DNA from: Beta vulgaris subsp. vulgaris
Taxonomy: Eukaryota > Streptophyta > Magnoliopsida > Caryophyllales > Amaranthaceae
DNA length: 64,000 nt
Assembly: GCF_026745355.1 (NCBI RefSeq)
Contig: NC_079203.1
Coordinates: forward strand, 39,404,492 to 39,468,491
Direction of reading: 5' to 3'
Positions within the stretch are counted from its first letter, which is position 1; every line of letters starts with the position of its first letter. Made by a program: the position numbers and the translations under genes. Shown here piece by piece: positions 24,101 to 36,410 of this stretch. The notes under the pieces are model-generated. The model made no database searches. It saw nothing but the letters and a program-made list of their open reading frames with translations, and was not told the DNA's origin.

Positions 24101-24258
24101 ATTTATAAAAATAACAAACCTGAAGAGTTATTTTCAGTGAAAAAATGTTGATAATGCTTTTTATGTTTCTTTTTCTTCATAATCCCACCCGCTTTCACAT
24201 CAAGCGCTTTGCCCTTTAACCTCAACTTTCCAGTGATAACATTTTCGAATTCCGACAT
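21120..24258 (-). CDS. FAM32A: FAM32A-like protein, 2 coding exons
   Basis: Exons 24258-24120 and 21358-21120 (stop included) give 125 aa. Exon 1 starts [18 protein letters not shown], followed by a Lys-rich stretch (KKKKHKKH, residues 28-35), as in FAM32A proteins. Exon 2 carries the conserved tail [28 protein letters not shown] and [11 protein letters not shown], and its length matches the plant family. Splice sites are TCAG|GTTTGT and GACAG|GT, with phase preserved through a Gly codon. The intron is about 2.76 kb. FAM32A is a small nuclear protein; in animals it is a spliceosome-associated factor that acts in exon ligation, and the plant role is inferred from this. A 5' UTR intron probably precedes the ATG (donor near 24757, acceptor AG at 24261-24260). 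An extra small exon cannot be excluded, but none is needed. Confidence 0.85.
22966..23035. repeat. Stowaway-like MITE end
   Basis: CTCCCTTCGTTTCAAAATTA resembles the CTCCCTCCGTTTC terminus of Tc1/mariner Stowaway MITEs. The opposite terminus was not found nearby, so this may be a solo or truncated end in the FAM32A intron. Confidence 0.35.
23534..23842 (-). CDS. Unrecognised 102-aa ORF inside the FAM32A intron
   Basis: A single uninterrupted frame starting [20 protein letters not shown]. Composition is protein-like, with Trp, Tyr and charged residues well spread. A hydrophobic segment (about residues 32-56, [24 protein letters not shown]) could be one membrane span, followed by an acidic/basic tail ([20 protein letters not shown]). 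I do not recognise the family. It lies on the same strand as the host gene and wholly within its intron, so it may be a nested gene or an intronless retrocopy. No poly-A tail or TSD was identified. It could also be a chance ORF, though composition argues against that. Confidence 0.45.
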   Translation of the reverse strand: MNFVRDLAAKPKWYHLRRFYLTRGEIHGSSYTGLLVLKFQSTMSLIIVWYMASYYFAKNSHDWADLIGNEYDRKVMMKIDELELQQIRGLNKHSSDLITLKS

Positions 24259-24756
24259 CCTAAACATTCCAAATGCAGAAAACCGTAAATCAAAGCTGCA
24301 TCAATGTCTCAACAATAATCAAGTACAATTGTTTGAGCATCTCAAATCTATCACAATAGTAGACAGTAAATCAATTAATTCGAATTCCCTCTAATTCCAA
24401 AATTCGATTTTTTGAAGACATGATCTTAGTGCAAAAATTTTCAAGTTAATGCAATTTCATATACAGAAATCAATCAGCAGAAGAAAGTCCAAATCTCAAC
24501 AATCAACAACTAAATCCTATTAAAAACACAAAAAAAATATCATGCACGAAACCCTAGGAACGCAATCAAAGCCAAATTCGCAAAATTCATAACATATGAT
24601 CGAATTTGATTCATGTTAAGACATGTAATTACTCAAGTGGTAATGGCGTAATGCTGTAACACATTGCTGTCAATTTACGCACAAAAAAAAGGAGATTTTA
24701 AAAGATTCGATTGTGTAAAAGAAAATTGAAAAAAGAAGTAGCGGAATTTTGCGTAC

Positions 24757-24850
24757 CTAATGCGAGTAAAAGCTTGCAGATGATGATGGTAATGGATGAT
24801 GATGTAGAGCAATAATGGAGGAAGAGAAGAGTAGTTAGTAGGAGAGAGAA
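24757..24850 (-). promoter_or_regulatory. Likely non-coding first exon of the FAM32A-like gene
   Basis: On the minus strand a CT-rich leader ends at a good donor, CGCATTAG|GTACGC (near 24757), and the acceptor GTTTAG sits one base before the ATG at 24258. Start of transcription not determined. Confidence 0.4.
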
Positions 24851-24859
24851 AATGGGGTA

Positions 24860-26228
24860 TCACAATTCACAAATAGGGAAGGTTATGATACTTTATGAAT
24901 GGACGTCTCTAGAACGAAAGAAATAGAGAGAAGTGTTTGTAAAGTTGTTTCCAGAAACTTCCGTTTTTATAATTCCGTTGCATGATATGCAACTTGCGGA
25001 GTTGCGGTTGGGCAGGTCGAACCAGGAAACGAAATACTTCCTATTTGGCTAGTTCCTACCTGTGTTACCAGCACATTTATGGAAGCGATACCTGCCTCAC
25101 TTTTTTTTTTAAACATGAAGTAATTTATAATTTTTTTAAACATAAATAAAGGTAAAATTTGAATATTAGACATGTTTTTTGGACTAGCTAATTTTGTTGA
25201 TGAAGTTCATATCACTTAACCAAACCTATCTTTTATTATTTATTTTATTTATATTTTTCTAAAGATTTTTAAAATTAAAACTGATGAACGATAGAAGAAT
25301 GTTACGCAAATTTATTAAGTATTTCTTATATTTTTATCAACAAAGTATTTTGTTTTAATTAAATCATTTCACTTTGTTAATTGATTGTATTTTTCTTTTT
25401 GATTTACTATGTGTATTGATTGATCAAATATTTCATTGATATAATTTTTTGTTAATCTTTTTATGTTATATTTTGATTTTCTTTCATCTTTTTTTGGTAG
25501 AATAGTTGATTTACTAAGGGATAATTAAGTAAATTTATTGGAGGACACCATAGCTCTCCCCTTCCCTTATATAATAGCGATATGCACACTACGCGTGCAA
25601 AATTGTTATCATAGGTAAATAAGTTGAGTAACTACATCTAGTAATGATTTGTAAAAATAAAAGGAGTTAAGTAAACAACTGGGTACTAAACTTTGCCTTA
25701 CGTTTCAGTTTGGGTACTCAACTTTCAAAAGTTTCAGTTTGGGTACTCAAAACTAACGGACGTTACTTTTTGGTGAAAATCTGTTAAATTCTTGTTTTGA
25801 AGCGTCTTTCTAGGCACGTGTAAGTCACGAACCCCCACCTAACACTTGCAATCTTATTTAGACGATATATTTTGGCGGGTTTTATTAACTCCTCCTTGTC
25901 TTCATTCTTTGCACTTTTCATTTAATTACAGTCTCTCATCTTCTTCCTTCCGCTGCTCATCTTTTTCCCTCTCTTAAATTCCTTCCCATTCCTTATTTTC
26001 TTATCAAAAGATGATCAACATTCAACCCCTAATGAGAGTTATGCGCCTATGAGGAAGGGAAAAGAAAAGGTTTTTGAGGTGAAGATGGAGATTAAGGGTG
26101 ATCCGGATAAAGAACAAGGGTTGCCCCGGGAGAGATTGTCTATCAGAGCAGAGGGGGAAAATGTCATGATATGTTCTGCGAAGATGATGATGGAAAGCTT
26201 CGCCTTTTAAAATCTACAAAGACTATGG
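24860..26228. other. Intergenic with repeat fragments
   Basis: AT-rich. The stretch 25690-25860 holds twice the phrase tttcagtttgggtactcaa, as in short plant repeats. A faint coding-like stretch begins near 26000 (see the pseudogene entry). No complete gene. Confidence 0.4.
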
Positions 26229-26770
26229 GGGTGTTTGGCAATTAAAGTTTCAGAGAAAAAAGAGAGATTTGGACCACTTTTAGAGTTTTGACTAGTCAAA
26301 AACTCTAAAAGGGGTGTTTGGTAAAAGAGAGTTTTAGAGAGAGTTTTGGAATGAAAACTCTCAAAATGAAAAAGCTCCTATTAGGAGCTTTTTCTTTAGA
26401 GGATTAGGTAGAAATATGTTTAATGACTTTTTTGCCTCTAATAATAATACTACACATATGTATTAAAACATCTATAAATGTCATTTTACACAAACAAATG
26501 GAAATAAGCTTTTGTAATCAGTTTATTTTTACCAAAAACATTTATAAAAAAAGTTGTCAAATCTGTTGAACAAAAAATTAAAGCTCTAACAACAAACTCT
26601 AAACTCTAATATATAGCTGAACTCTAAACTCTATTAGCCAAATAGGGCCTATGAGGAGGATTATGATGACGATGGTCCTGATATTCCTCTAAGCCCCTGT
26701 CGTTATGGGGAGAAATTGGATCCAAAGTTCTTGAGGTTTAAATATCTGCCTCTTGTCTTTTACTTGACTC
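26000..26770 (+). pseudogene. Possible gene fragment split by a MITE
   Basis: Left of the MITE, short frames read APMRKGKEKVFEVKMEIKGD and CHDMFCEDDDGKLRLLKS. Right of it, about 26650-26740, a frame reads EEDYDDDGPDIPLSPCRYGE. With the MITE removed, one frame continues across the site (KIYKDYEEDYDDDGPD). Family not recognised and the reading is frameshifted, so at most this is a broken fragment. Confidence 0.3.
26229..26649. mobile_element. MITE (hAT-like or Harbinger-like)
   Basis: The left end GGGTGTTTGGCAATTAAAG and the right end, in reverse complement GGCCCTATTTGGCTAATAGAG, form imperfect inverted repeats. Inside, inverted copies of aactctaaa recur. The flanks share ctatg (ctatgggg / ctatgagg), a possible 8-bp duplication. 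Non-coding. Confidence 0.5.
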
Positions 26771-27621
26771 TATGTGCTTATTTTTGTTTAGTATTTTGTA
26801 TTTTAATTTGTTCATCAATTAAATTTTGTAGTTTATGATTAATTACATTTTCTTACTCCAACTTGCTGTTATGTAACGTAGAAAATACTGAATTTGACCT
26901 CTAAGTTGGTGAATTTTGGTTAGGTTTTTGGTGTGATAGTGCAAATTTAGTGCTACATTGTTGTGTGAGCTGCTATAAGAACTAATTGTTGTAAAGTGTA
27001 AGCATCTGCCTCGCTCTATAACTCCTTGGAATTGATTATCATTTGCTGCTTTTGGTCATTGGAAACATGTAATTGGAATACCTAGGTTTAGAATACCCAT
27101 TCCCACAACACTCTTTGATATAACAAATTAGTTTGAAAGTGGCGTAATTTGAGTTTAGCTTAAGGAACTTGAGCTATACATCTGTGAATAGAAATCACCT
27201 TTCAACTCATTTTAGTGTCTTCTTATAGCTAGCAGTCTAGCAAACTTCCAACAGTAGCTGCTCAATGGAAAAGCAACCAGAATCATCAACCTCTCCATGC
27301 CAACTCAAACGCAAGAACTAATGATTTTTTGGTTTTTTTTTTTGGGGGGGGGGAGGTGAACAATAAAACTTAAACAACTACTTTATTCGGTTTGTAAATG
27401 TCTATGCGATAGATTTGGGAACTTAGAATTATATGAATTAAAATGTCTGCATCTTTTAGCTAGCTCAAAAATATGACAACTTTTAGAAGGTGTTGGATTT
27501 TTTGGATGTTCAATTATTTTTTTCACTATGGTTTCAGTTTAATGCATTGAGGAATTAGGCTAGAATTTTAAGGCATTGAATTAACTAATTTTATGCCACG
27601 TCACAATTATCCTTTTTTTTT
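26771..27621. other. Intergenic, no gene seen
   Basis: AT-rich with a T-run followed by a G-run near 27325-27355. No coding signal. Confidence 0.5.
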
Positions 27622-30290
27622 GAATGGCACATAAGACTTGGGAATATGAGTGAGAGAGGGATGCAAATCCTTTCCAAGACAGATCTCCTGTGTGGCAATA
27701 AGGTCACAAATCTTGAGTTTTGCGAGCATTGTGTTTTTGGGAAACTACATTATAGCAAGTGTCCTAAGGGCATTCATAGAACAAAAGGTACTCTAGATTA
27801 TATCCACTCTGATTGTTGGGGTCCTTCATGTGTGGAATCTTTGGGAGGTCACAAGTATTTTGTATCCTTCATAGATGAAGAATGACTTGGTTGATTGTTA
27901 TGAAGTTATAAGGTGAAACTTTCAAAAATTTCAAGAAGTGGAAGGCATTGATGGAAAAGCAAAATGGGAAGAAGATCAAAAGCCTACGAACTAATAACGT
28001 CTGGAATTCTGTTTGTCCGAGTTCAATGAATTCTGCAAGAATGAAAGGATTGCTAGGCATCATACTGTTAGGGATACACCATAGCAGAATGATGTAGCTG
28101 AACAAATGAATCAGACACTTCCAGAGAGAGCTCGGTGCATGCTCTCTAATGTTGAGATGACTAGAAGGTTTTGGGGAGAAGCTGTTAGTACAAGATGAAA
28201 TCTGATCAACCATGGACCTTACTCTAGAATCAATCTCAAAACACTATATGAGATGTGGTCAGGTAAACCTGCAGATTACTCAGTTTTGTGAGTTTTTGTT
28301 GTAATGTTTACTATCATGTAAATGAGGATAAAGTTGGAGCCAAGAGACAAAAAGGGAATGTTGTAGGATATGGGGATGGGGTGAAAGGTTATAGAATCTG
28401 GGCCCCGTCTGAGGATAGGGTTATACCGAGTAGAATTGTTGTCTTTAATTTCATGAAGATTTTATGTTTAATCCTATGTGAAGTCCATTGTTGTAGCATA
28501 TATTGATAGTGTTGATAAATAGGTAGAGCAACAAGTCACTCATGATGAGAGTGAAAATCAACATATTAATTATGAAGCATCATAGTCTTCAATACCAAGT
28601 GAAGAGGCGCTTAGCTTTGCTGGGGAGTGTCCTATGAGAAAGAATTATGGAAAACCCCCAAACATGTCTGATTTTGAAGATATGGTGGCTTATGCACTGT
28701 AGGTTGCTGAGGAGGTGGATGTCTATGAGTCATCTACCTACTGGGAGGCAGTTACATGTACATAGGCTTCCCATTAGCTTGCTGCAATGGGAGATGAGAT
28801 GGAGTCACTTCATAAGAACGAGACTTGGAAGCTTATGCCTAAGCCTCCAGGGAGAAAGATTGTTACTTGTAAATGGGTTTTCAAAAGAAAGGAGAAATGA
28901 CATCAGTAGACGGGGTCAAGTATAAGGCTCGACTGGTTGCAAGAGGGTTCACACAAAGGAAGGGAGTAGACTACAATGAGATTTTTTCACTTGTAGTCAG
29001 ACACACTTCTATCAGGGTGCTACTAGCAATAGTTGCACATTAGGATTTTGAGATCGATCAGCTAGATGTTAAAACACATTTGCTACATGGAGAGTTGGAG
29101 GAGGAGATATACATCACTCAACTAGATGGCTTCCAGGTTCCGGTGAAAGAGAATTCAGTTTGCAAGTTGAAGAATTCCTTATATGGGTTAAAGCAGTCTC
29201 CAAGGTAGTGGTACAAGAAATTTGATAGTTACATGATGGAGCTAGGCTACAACTGGAGTTCATATGATTGTTGTGTGTATCACAACAAGCTAACATATAG
29301 ATCTTTCATCTACTTAGTGTTGTATGTAGATGATATGTTGATAGAAGCTAGGAACAAGTTGGATGTTCATGAGTTGAAGGAGCTTTTTAGTGCTAAATTT
29401 GAAATGAAGGATTTGGGTGCAGCTCAGAAAATTTTGGATATGGAGATTTATAGGGAGAGGGGTCCAAAGAAGATTTTTTTATCACATAAAGGCTACATTG
29501 AGAAGATATTGTCAAGGTTTGGCATGTCAACAACTAAGTCTATAGATACTCCAAGGGTGGCCAATAGTCATTTGTCCATTGCTTTTGTGCCTAAGTCTGC
29601 TGAGGAGAAGGAGTACATGAGTCGGGTTCCTTATGCTAGTGCAGTAAGGAGCTTGATGTATGCTATGGTTTGTACTAGACCAGATCTTGCACATGCAGTC
29701 ATTGTTGTTAGTAGGTCCATGCATGGGTGATCCTTGTAATGAGCATTGGCAAACAGTCGAGATGATCTTTCGTTATCTTAGAAATACGTCAGACATTGGT
29801 CTTACTTATGGAGGTGATATGACATGTTTACTTACAGGTTTCTCTGATTCTAATTATGTTGGGGATATGGACGGTAGGAGCGAGATCTATGACAGGTTAT
29901 GTGTTCACTCTTGGTGGTCATGTTGTGAGTTGGAAAACTGCTTTGAAGCCTACATTGACTTTGTCTACTACTGAGGCATAATATGTGGCCTTGACAGAAG
30001 CAACTAAGGAGGGAATGTGGTTAAAGAGGTTAGTTAGTGATTTGAGTCTACATCATGATCAGACGACAATGTATTGCGACAACTTGAGTGTGATATGCTT
30101 AGCAAACGATCAAGTTCATCATGAGAGAACTAAACACATTGATGTCAAGTATCATTTTAAGAGAAGTGAGACAAGAATTAAGGTGAACAAGGTAGGTACA
30201 ACTGATAATCCTGCTGATACATTCACCAAACTGGTTCTGCAGAGTACGTTTCAACATTGTTTGCACTTGTTCATTGTTCAAGAATGTTAA
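27622..30290 (+). pseudogene. Copia pol remnant (pre-integrase, integrase, RT, RNase H)
   Basis: The pre-integrase zinc part CEHCVFGK and the integrase start HSDCWGPS are at 27646-27885. The integrase remnant with stops follows to about 28500. The RT starts with KWVFKRK (about 28870) and continues with a stop-rich section to YVDDML (about 29325-29342), EMKDLGAAQKILDMEI and KGYIEKIL (29233-29730). The RNase H remnant has ALTEATKEGMW, YCDNLSVICLA and HERTKHIDVKYHF (29985-30290). Numerous stops and frameshifts mark it as long dead. Confidence 0.85.
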
Positions 30291-30465
30291 TTGCCCTTTG
30301 GGGCCAAGTCTAGGGGTCCTTAGGGACTAATCTGGTGTCCTTAAGGGACAAATCTGGTGTGGTTGTCTTTCGAGACAAATCTGGTTGCAAGGAGAATCTG
30401 TTGTTATGATCAATGCTTCTGTTTATCTGGTTCATTGTGAGAGGATTAAAGTTAAGGTGGAGATT

Positions 30466-30934
30466 TGTAGGAATTTGTGCCTTGAATATGGTCAAAATCA
30501 GTTTTCGTCGGCTCGCCCGACGAGGCGAGGTCGTTCTTCTTAGCATGGGGTGAAAAGAAGGGGCCGACTGGATAGGGTGAATCCGCCCGATCAAGAGTAT
30601 TTACCGAATTACGATGGGCAATGGTTGCCCGATCCGGCTTGTTACTAAAACTGGGTTTGGGAACTTGGTCGCTCGATCGGGTGGTGGTTAATTTGACGCG
30701 GGGGCGATTTTCGAAACGGGTTATAATATGTTATTTAACCTAGTTTTGTTTTAAATCGTCATTAGTGCTAAAAATACATCTGCAATCTGGAATTCCTCAA
30801 GAGCAATAAACTTTTCTCTCTCTCTCTACCCGTGGACGTAGCCAACACACCGTTGGTGAACCACATTAAATCTGTGTGATTTTTTTATTGTTTTCTTGAT
30901 TCATTATTTGTTCTTTCTCACTTCCGTTATAACA
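30466..30934 (+). repeat. Copia 3' LTR (469 bp)
   Basis: Begins TGTAGGAATTTGTGCC after the polypurine tract and ends TTATAACA. Carries ctctctctctaccc and ggtgaaccacatta near its 3' part, typical of Copia LTR U5 regions. No 5' partner in the window. Confidence 0.65.
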
Positions 30935-30984
30935 ATACATGTCATATGGCACCGCCCATTTAGTTGTTTCGTTTCATGTCATCA

Positions 30985-31078
30985 ATATACAAAAATTAGA
31001 AACAAGCCTCATATAAGATTCAACCACGTGACCTCAAGTTAATACAGTAAAGTTCTAACCAATGAACGATGCAACATT
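30985..31078 (-). mobile_element. tRNA-like SINE fragment candidate
   Basis: On the minus strand, TCGTTCATTGGTTAGAAC (box-A-like) is followed about 35 nt later by GTGGTTGAATCTT (box-B-like). Box B deviates from consensus, and ends and TSD are not defined. A chance match is possible. Confidence 0.3.
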
Positions 31079-31377
31079 AGATATTACTCTTTTAACATGA
31101 AATTATAAATAGTTAGGAACATTACCCGAGCTTAATAACTATTTAGTAAGTGAATAGTTGTCCTTTTCACTTAACAATTGATGGTAATCAATAAAACTTA
31201 AAATTACTCTTATATTAGCAAAGGACCCTTATCCAAGGACCAATGATCCCCATAGGCATAACCTAAGATACTTTGATCCCTATGCAATAGGATGTCATTA
31301 AATAATTTGCATTTTTTACAACAACAAATATTTGCCAGACTATCCTTTTGATCTCTCCGTGATACCTACACATCTTA

Positions 31378-31750
31378 CTAAGATATTTTTACATAGTGCC
31401 CTTGTATTTTACGAGATTTTATGTTGTATCCGATTTTTTTTGAACTTTTCACACTGTACCCCTAGATTTTCTAAACGTCACACATAATACTCTTACTAAT
31501 AGAAAATTCTACCCCAACCTCATTTAGCCTTTAATTTCTCATATTATATCCTATAGCCCAGTCAACTAACAAGGTTAAAAAATCCTACTCTACGCTGACA
31601 AGGTAAGATTGTCCCAATATCTATTGTTATATATTTTCTATAAGGGTCTACCTTCAGAAAACTTAAGGTTACAACGTAAAAGTTTCAAGAAAGTTAGATA
31701 CAATATATAATTTTGTAAATCATAAAGGCACTACGTAGAAAACCTCCATT
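31378..31750. mobile_element. Foldback-type MITE
   Basis: The left arm reads catagtgcccttgtatttta then tgttgtatccgattttttt. The reverse complement of the right arm reads cgtagtgcctttatgattta then attgtatctaactttcttg. The arms are about 75 bp and imperfect. Non-coding AT-rich core. TSD not determined. Confidence 0.5.
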
Positions 31751-32126
31751 TATTAAGAGGTCATAGGTTTATTAGTGTGCTGGGGGTGGGATTTCCTTGA
31801 TCCTTGAATACGTGTAGTCGTGTAGATATCTTGTGCACGACTAACATTTCCTCGTTGAGCAGGTAGCTAACAATTCCATCCAGATTCTATAATGCGAACA
31901 TAATGACAACTGATGCTACTTGTAGCTCAGTTGTCACGATTACAATTTACATCCTTTGAAATCTGCATGTTGATTGTGTTTACTTACAAAACTGATTATT
32001 GCATAGAGAAGAAGATTTGTGCAGAATGTCAGTTCGTGATATGTATGATGAATCTATAACGCCAAATCGAAGCACGGGAAGCCTTTTTGACAATTGAGTA
32101 TACATTGGTGATTGGGGTAAAATTCA
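31751..32126. other. 3' flank of the fibrillin gene
   Basis: No ORF. Probably holds the 3' UTR of the minus-strand gene that ends at 32127. Confidence 0.4.
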
Positions 32127-35100
32127 TTAACGTCTTAGGAAAACAAACAATGATCCTCTAGAACCTTTTCCCAGCCTGACCTTCTCATCTATATATGTAA
32201 TTTGTAGCTTGACTTCACTTTGTCCACCATATTGAAATTCTTGTCCTCCGACTTTCAACTTGGGTGCCTCGAAAATAACTTGAATCCACTTCTCATCCAA
32301 AGGAATCAACTTACCTGTACAGAATTACAGATGAGAACTTGACAATCAGACATGAAAATAGTGCTGATTATGATTTTGGGATCATATTAAGATTCAAGAC
32401 GGAAATTTGAGACATTCATGCCCTAAATCAAAGAACATGGATCTATAGTGGGGATTTGGATTGAAAATGAAGGGTGTCTTTTTTTCATCTTTCGGAAATG
32501 AGTTTGAGGGGATAATCAAGTCCAATCAAATTTGATAAGTTCAGTTCTAACAAGTTTTAGGAGAAGAGAATGCACCCTAACTATTACCATTAGAATACCA
32601 CATGAGCAAGTTTTCGTGACCTAATGCAGACTTACCTTTCAAAGACACCTCTCCCTCGAGGAATCCAAATGCAGAAAAGGACACCTTGTTCCCCACAGTA
32701 TCAGGAGCTTCAACAGTTTGAATCATTTCGTTTGTCTTAAACACGAGACGACCAATGGCACTCCGGTAGCCACCACCAGGTGAAGTTGGATTTGAACAGT
32801 AAACCACATCCCACTCTGCAACATAAACGTTATTATCTATTAGTTAAAGTTCTCATTCTGATCATCCATGTCCCACAATAAGTCTATCACTAACTTGAAG
32901 CATATGACTACATTAAGTAGCTTGAAAAATACTCTTGGTCCAAGGTTTCAAAATGACAAGCATCATTCTACATAGATTTTTGCCAGACACACAGATACTG
33001 ATTAAAAACTTTTCAACTATTAGACATCAATAGCAGAACAAGGCAAAGTATTTGACTTCTCATCAAAATTGTTCAATAACTCTTGTAAACCCCAAGCTTA
33101 AATCTCAGGGACTTGGATGCTCAGAAGACCATATACAAAAATAAGCGGTGTCGATGTGCCTAAAGAGACAATACAAAATGTATCACTTGGCTAGCTAGAG
33201 ACTCTGATACTGTATTTACCTCCAAAAATGAGAGGACATTTTACTGGAGCATCAACACAATATTTCTGAAGTTCTTCAGCAATTTCGCCAACTGCCTTAT
33301 GGTCTTCTCTAGTTAGGAGAACACCTCGATCTGTTTGAGTGACCTGTAAGAGAGAACAAAAAATCATTGCGGTTAAACTATGCAGGTTATTGTAAGCGCA
33401 CATGCGGAACTGCAATAATATGCGGTCTGTTGTTAGAAAAGATATCAATGCACTGAGGATATTATCATATAGAGGCAACATATACTTGGCAAGTTTCCTT
33501 CTTTTACTCCTTTCCTAAAGAATTATTTGCAGGCTCTGTCTACAAGGCACGTGGAACGGGTGCATAATTAGGATTTACATCCTGAAGGGCACTTTATGCA
33601 TTTGTGACATAAAGAACTACTAGTTTGTTAATTAGATTAGCTATTGTTCTGATCCTCTAGTCTTTATCTGACACAAAATTCCAGGATTTCTTGTACTGTC
33701 TTCTCGATAAAAAGGTTATCAAAGACATTCTTTTAAAGGGATCAATCAAGATAACTAGTACTTCACTACTTCTCATTCTATGCATTTAGGGCCAAGTCAC
33801 TCAGTCATCTTCTAAATTATGGTTGTCAAAATTGCATGTATTGGATTCATGTAGAGACTTTCTTGGGTGCAGAATGTAGCTGCTGTGAGCCTTTACCCGT
33901 TGATTATATATCTAGCACCTCTCATTCCCAACCAACGGCTATGCTTGGTGGGGAAGACAGAAAACTAGTCTTGACTTCCTGTGTATGGTTCGTATAGGGG
34001 TTAAAGTTTTCTTGAGTTGATGATAGTTTCTCCAAGGGTGGAAAGAATGTTCCTTATCTAAGGAATGAAAGCCACATTTTCCACCTCATCCCTAACTTTC
34101 CTCCTTGTCTCTTCTCCTCCATTTCCATTGTTCTTTTCTCCTCTAGTTTTTCTAGAAAGAAACCAAACAAGAGAAAATGAAGTTGAAACCTGATTTCCAC
34201 TGAAGATACTTTTCTTTAAAAAGAAAATCCAGTTCAAAATATTTTCCTTCTAACCAAACATAGCCTCAGAATTCTGTTGGGATTTGCAGTTATCAGTTTG
34301 TCCAACTTCAATTTTTGTTTTCGTTTTGCTTATATCATCCGTTATGTTTAGAGTGTGAGATGTAAGTAACAGTTGGAAGGAATTTGTTAGATGCTTTTCA
34401 TTTGGTCTTACAGTAATACTTCAAAATTGCTACATCTTGCTTAAACTTACACAATTACAAAACATCAAAAATTCAGCACTATTTGTTGGAATATGTTAGG
34501 AAGCCCCTTGAAATTTACAGCTTTCCACACACATTGTTTCCTGTTTTGCTAGAGATATTTTGTCCGTTCCTGATTGATCTCTTGCCATAAGCTCATCACA
34601 TCTTCTTCCTTTCCTACCTCATTGCCATTGCTATGGATTAGAGTTCTAATCTTCAAACAACATATACAAGAAACACGAAAACACTTAAATCGCTTCTCCC
34701 AGTCCATTTTCTTTTGGACAAAGTTCTATCCTTCATCCTGCTTTTCATAGTGTAGGCGATTGTCAATTTGTCATACCAATCCCGCAGGGCGATCGCTGCA
34801 GTTTTAGAATCTCTATTATACTTACCTAACTCTTGAGGAGTTCGGTGTCCACCTAAATTATCTTAAAGGCAAATTATTATATTTTACTGTTTTAATTAAA
34901 ATTTGTAATATATATTATGACCATAGTACATGTTCTTGAAGCACTCATTGCATGCATTTGAATCGAGTCTAATTCGTATGACAAACTAAAACATCATTTT
35001 CTCTGTTTCTCATCTCACCTTCCATGATTATACTTTGTTCATCTCTCACCATTCAAACAAAAACTCAAATTATTCAGCGTGAAATTGCTTTTCCAAGTAA

Positions 35101-35499
35101 TATTACTGCAATCAACAGAATTCATGAGTACCAATTCGTCGACAAACTAAAACAAGATTTCAAATAGCTTCGTTAATAATCAAAATCAGAACTCAGCCAA
35201 ATGGATTCGACGACGCAAATGCATAAATATTGAGAAATTCATACTTCCAAAAACAAAGAATCGCGTAAAATAGAGAAGATAATTCGAACCTTAGAGAGAA
35301 TGGAGGAGACGAGATCAGCGGCGGAAGTTCGAACCTCGGAAGGCGACGACACGGAAGCGGAGACCCTGAGATTGTTGCGGAGGCGAAATTGACGACGTGG
35401 AAGTGAGAGAGTGGATCGGAAGTGGGAGCGGTTGGAGGAGAGAGAAAGTTGAGGTTCGAAAGCAGAGAAGAGAGTTGAAGACGAAGCAGAAGCAGCCAT
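32127..35499 (-). CDS. Plastid fibrillin / plastid-lipid-associated (PAP) protein
   Basis: Four exons: 35499-35290, 33343-33220, 32815-32636 and 32314-32127, giving 233 aa with all phases consistent and GT-AG borders. Residues 1 to about 55 are Ser/Arg-rich with few acids (MAASASSSTLF, LSLPRRQFRLR), a chloroplast transit peptide. The rest is a PAP/fibrillin domain: VTQTDRGVLLTREDH, WDVVYCSNPTSPGGGYRS, GRLVFKTNEMIQ, and a C-terminal ITYIDEKVRLGKGSRGSLFV, the conserved fibrillin end. Fibrillins are lipid-binding lipocalin-like proteins of plastoglobules, thylakoids or stroma. Motifs look closest to the FBN6/PAP6-type branch by memory; that subfamily call needs alignment. The ATG at 35499 is chosen because the transit peptide follows directly; an upstream in-frame Met at 35625 would lie at the edge of an inserted MITE. 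Confidence 0.88.
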
Positions 35500-35628
35500 G
35501 GCGGAATGAAGTGTGATTGTTGGTGACTTGGTGGTTATAGAGAGGAGAGAGAAAGTTGGCGAAACTGGTGAACTTAAAGCTGCCACATCAGTTAGAATAT
35601 CGGACCAAGGACCCACTCTTGCCACTAA

Positions 35629-35985
35629 GGTTATGTTCAGTTCACCTTATTTTTGTTTATTTCAGATCTAATCAGATTAGTTCAGATCAGATCAGATCAG
35701 AAAAAATAAGTTCAGATCAGATCAGTTCAGATTATGCTTATATTTAAAAATCATTATATCTTTCGTTACATATTAGTAAAAATTATAATAATTGAATATT
35801 AATAAAGTACTCATTGAGACGAATCAAACAAGACCCCACATGACTATATTTTTTCTTATATATTGAGAAAAATCTAAAAGATAAGATCTTGTAATAAAAA
35901 AAAATAAGTTCAGATCAGAAAAAATAAGTTCATATCAGATCAGATAAGTTCAGATCAGAAAATTTCAGGTGAACTAAACATAGCC
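35629..35985. mobile_element. Tourist-like (PIF/Harbinger) MITE upstream of the fibrillin gene
   Basis: Inverted ends GGTTATGTTCAGTTCACCT and, in reverse complement, GGCTATGTTTAGTTCACCT, with TSD taa at 35626-35628 and 35986-35988. The interior is built of many gatcaga / ttcagatcag repeats. Its near edge is only about 130 bp from the ATG at 35499, so it lies in the promoter or 5' UTR. Confidence 0.85.
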
Positions 35986-36410
35986 TAAGTTCCATATCGA
36001 TGAAAAAAACTCTAATAATACAACCTTTTAATGGTTGTACCAAAATAATTCAACCTTTATATTACTTCCTTTTTTTTTTTTTTTTTATAAGAGCACCAAT
36101 GCACCATTACTCACAATCTGATCATCTCACTCCCTTTCTAACTTTCTCTCTAAAAAAAAACATTCCACAATCTTTATTTTGCCTCTTTATCTCTTCGCAG
36201 TCATCTACTATTTACATTTCTACTCATCTGCATTATGCCATCTCATTCTCATCTACTCACTATTGCTCCTCTAATCCTCTCTGCAAATCTCGCGACTACA
36301 CATCTGCAGAAGCACCAAGTCCAAGTGAACATATTACATATGTAGAAATTCTTACAGGTAAATATTTGAATTTCCAAGGCTTCTTTCTTTTTTTTTATTT
36401 TTCTTTTTGC

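Larger units (their letters stand above)
27622..30934 (+). mobile_element. Decayed Copia retrotransposon, 5'-truncated, with 3' LTR
   Basis: Starts abruptly inside the GAG-pre-integrase domain (W-H-I-R-L-G-N at about 27625) and runs through integrase, RT and RNase H to a 3' LTR (30466-30934). No 5' LTR or gag was found upstream. The purine-rich aaggtggagatt just before TGTAGG is the likely polypurine tract. Copia order (integrase before RT) is clear. Confidence 0.85.
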
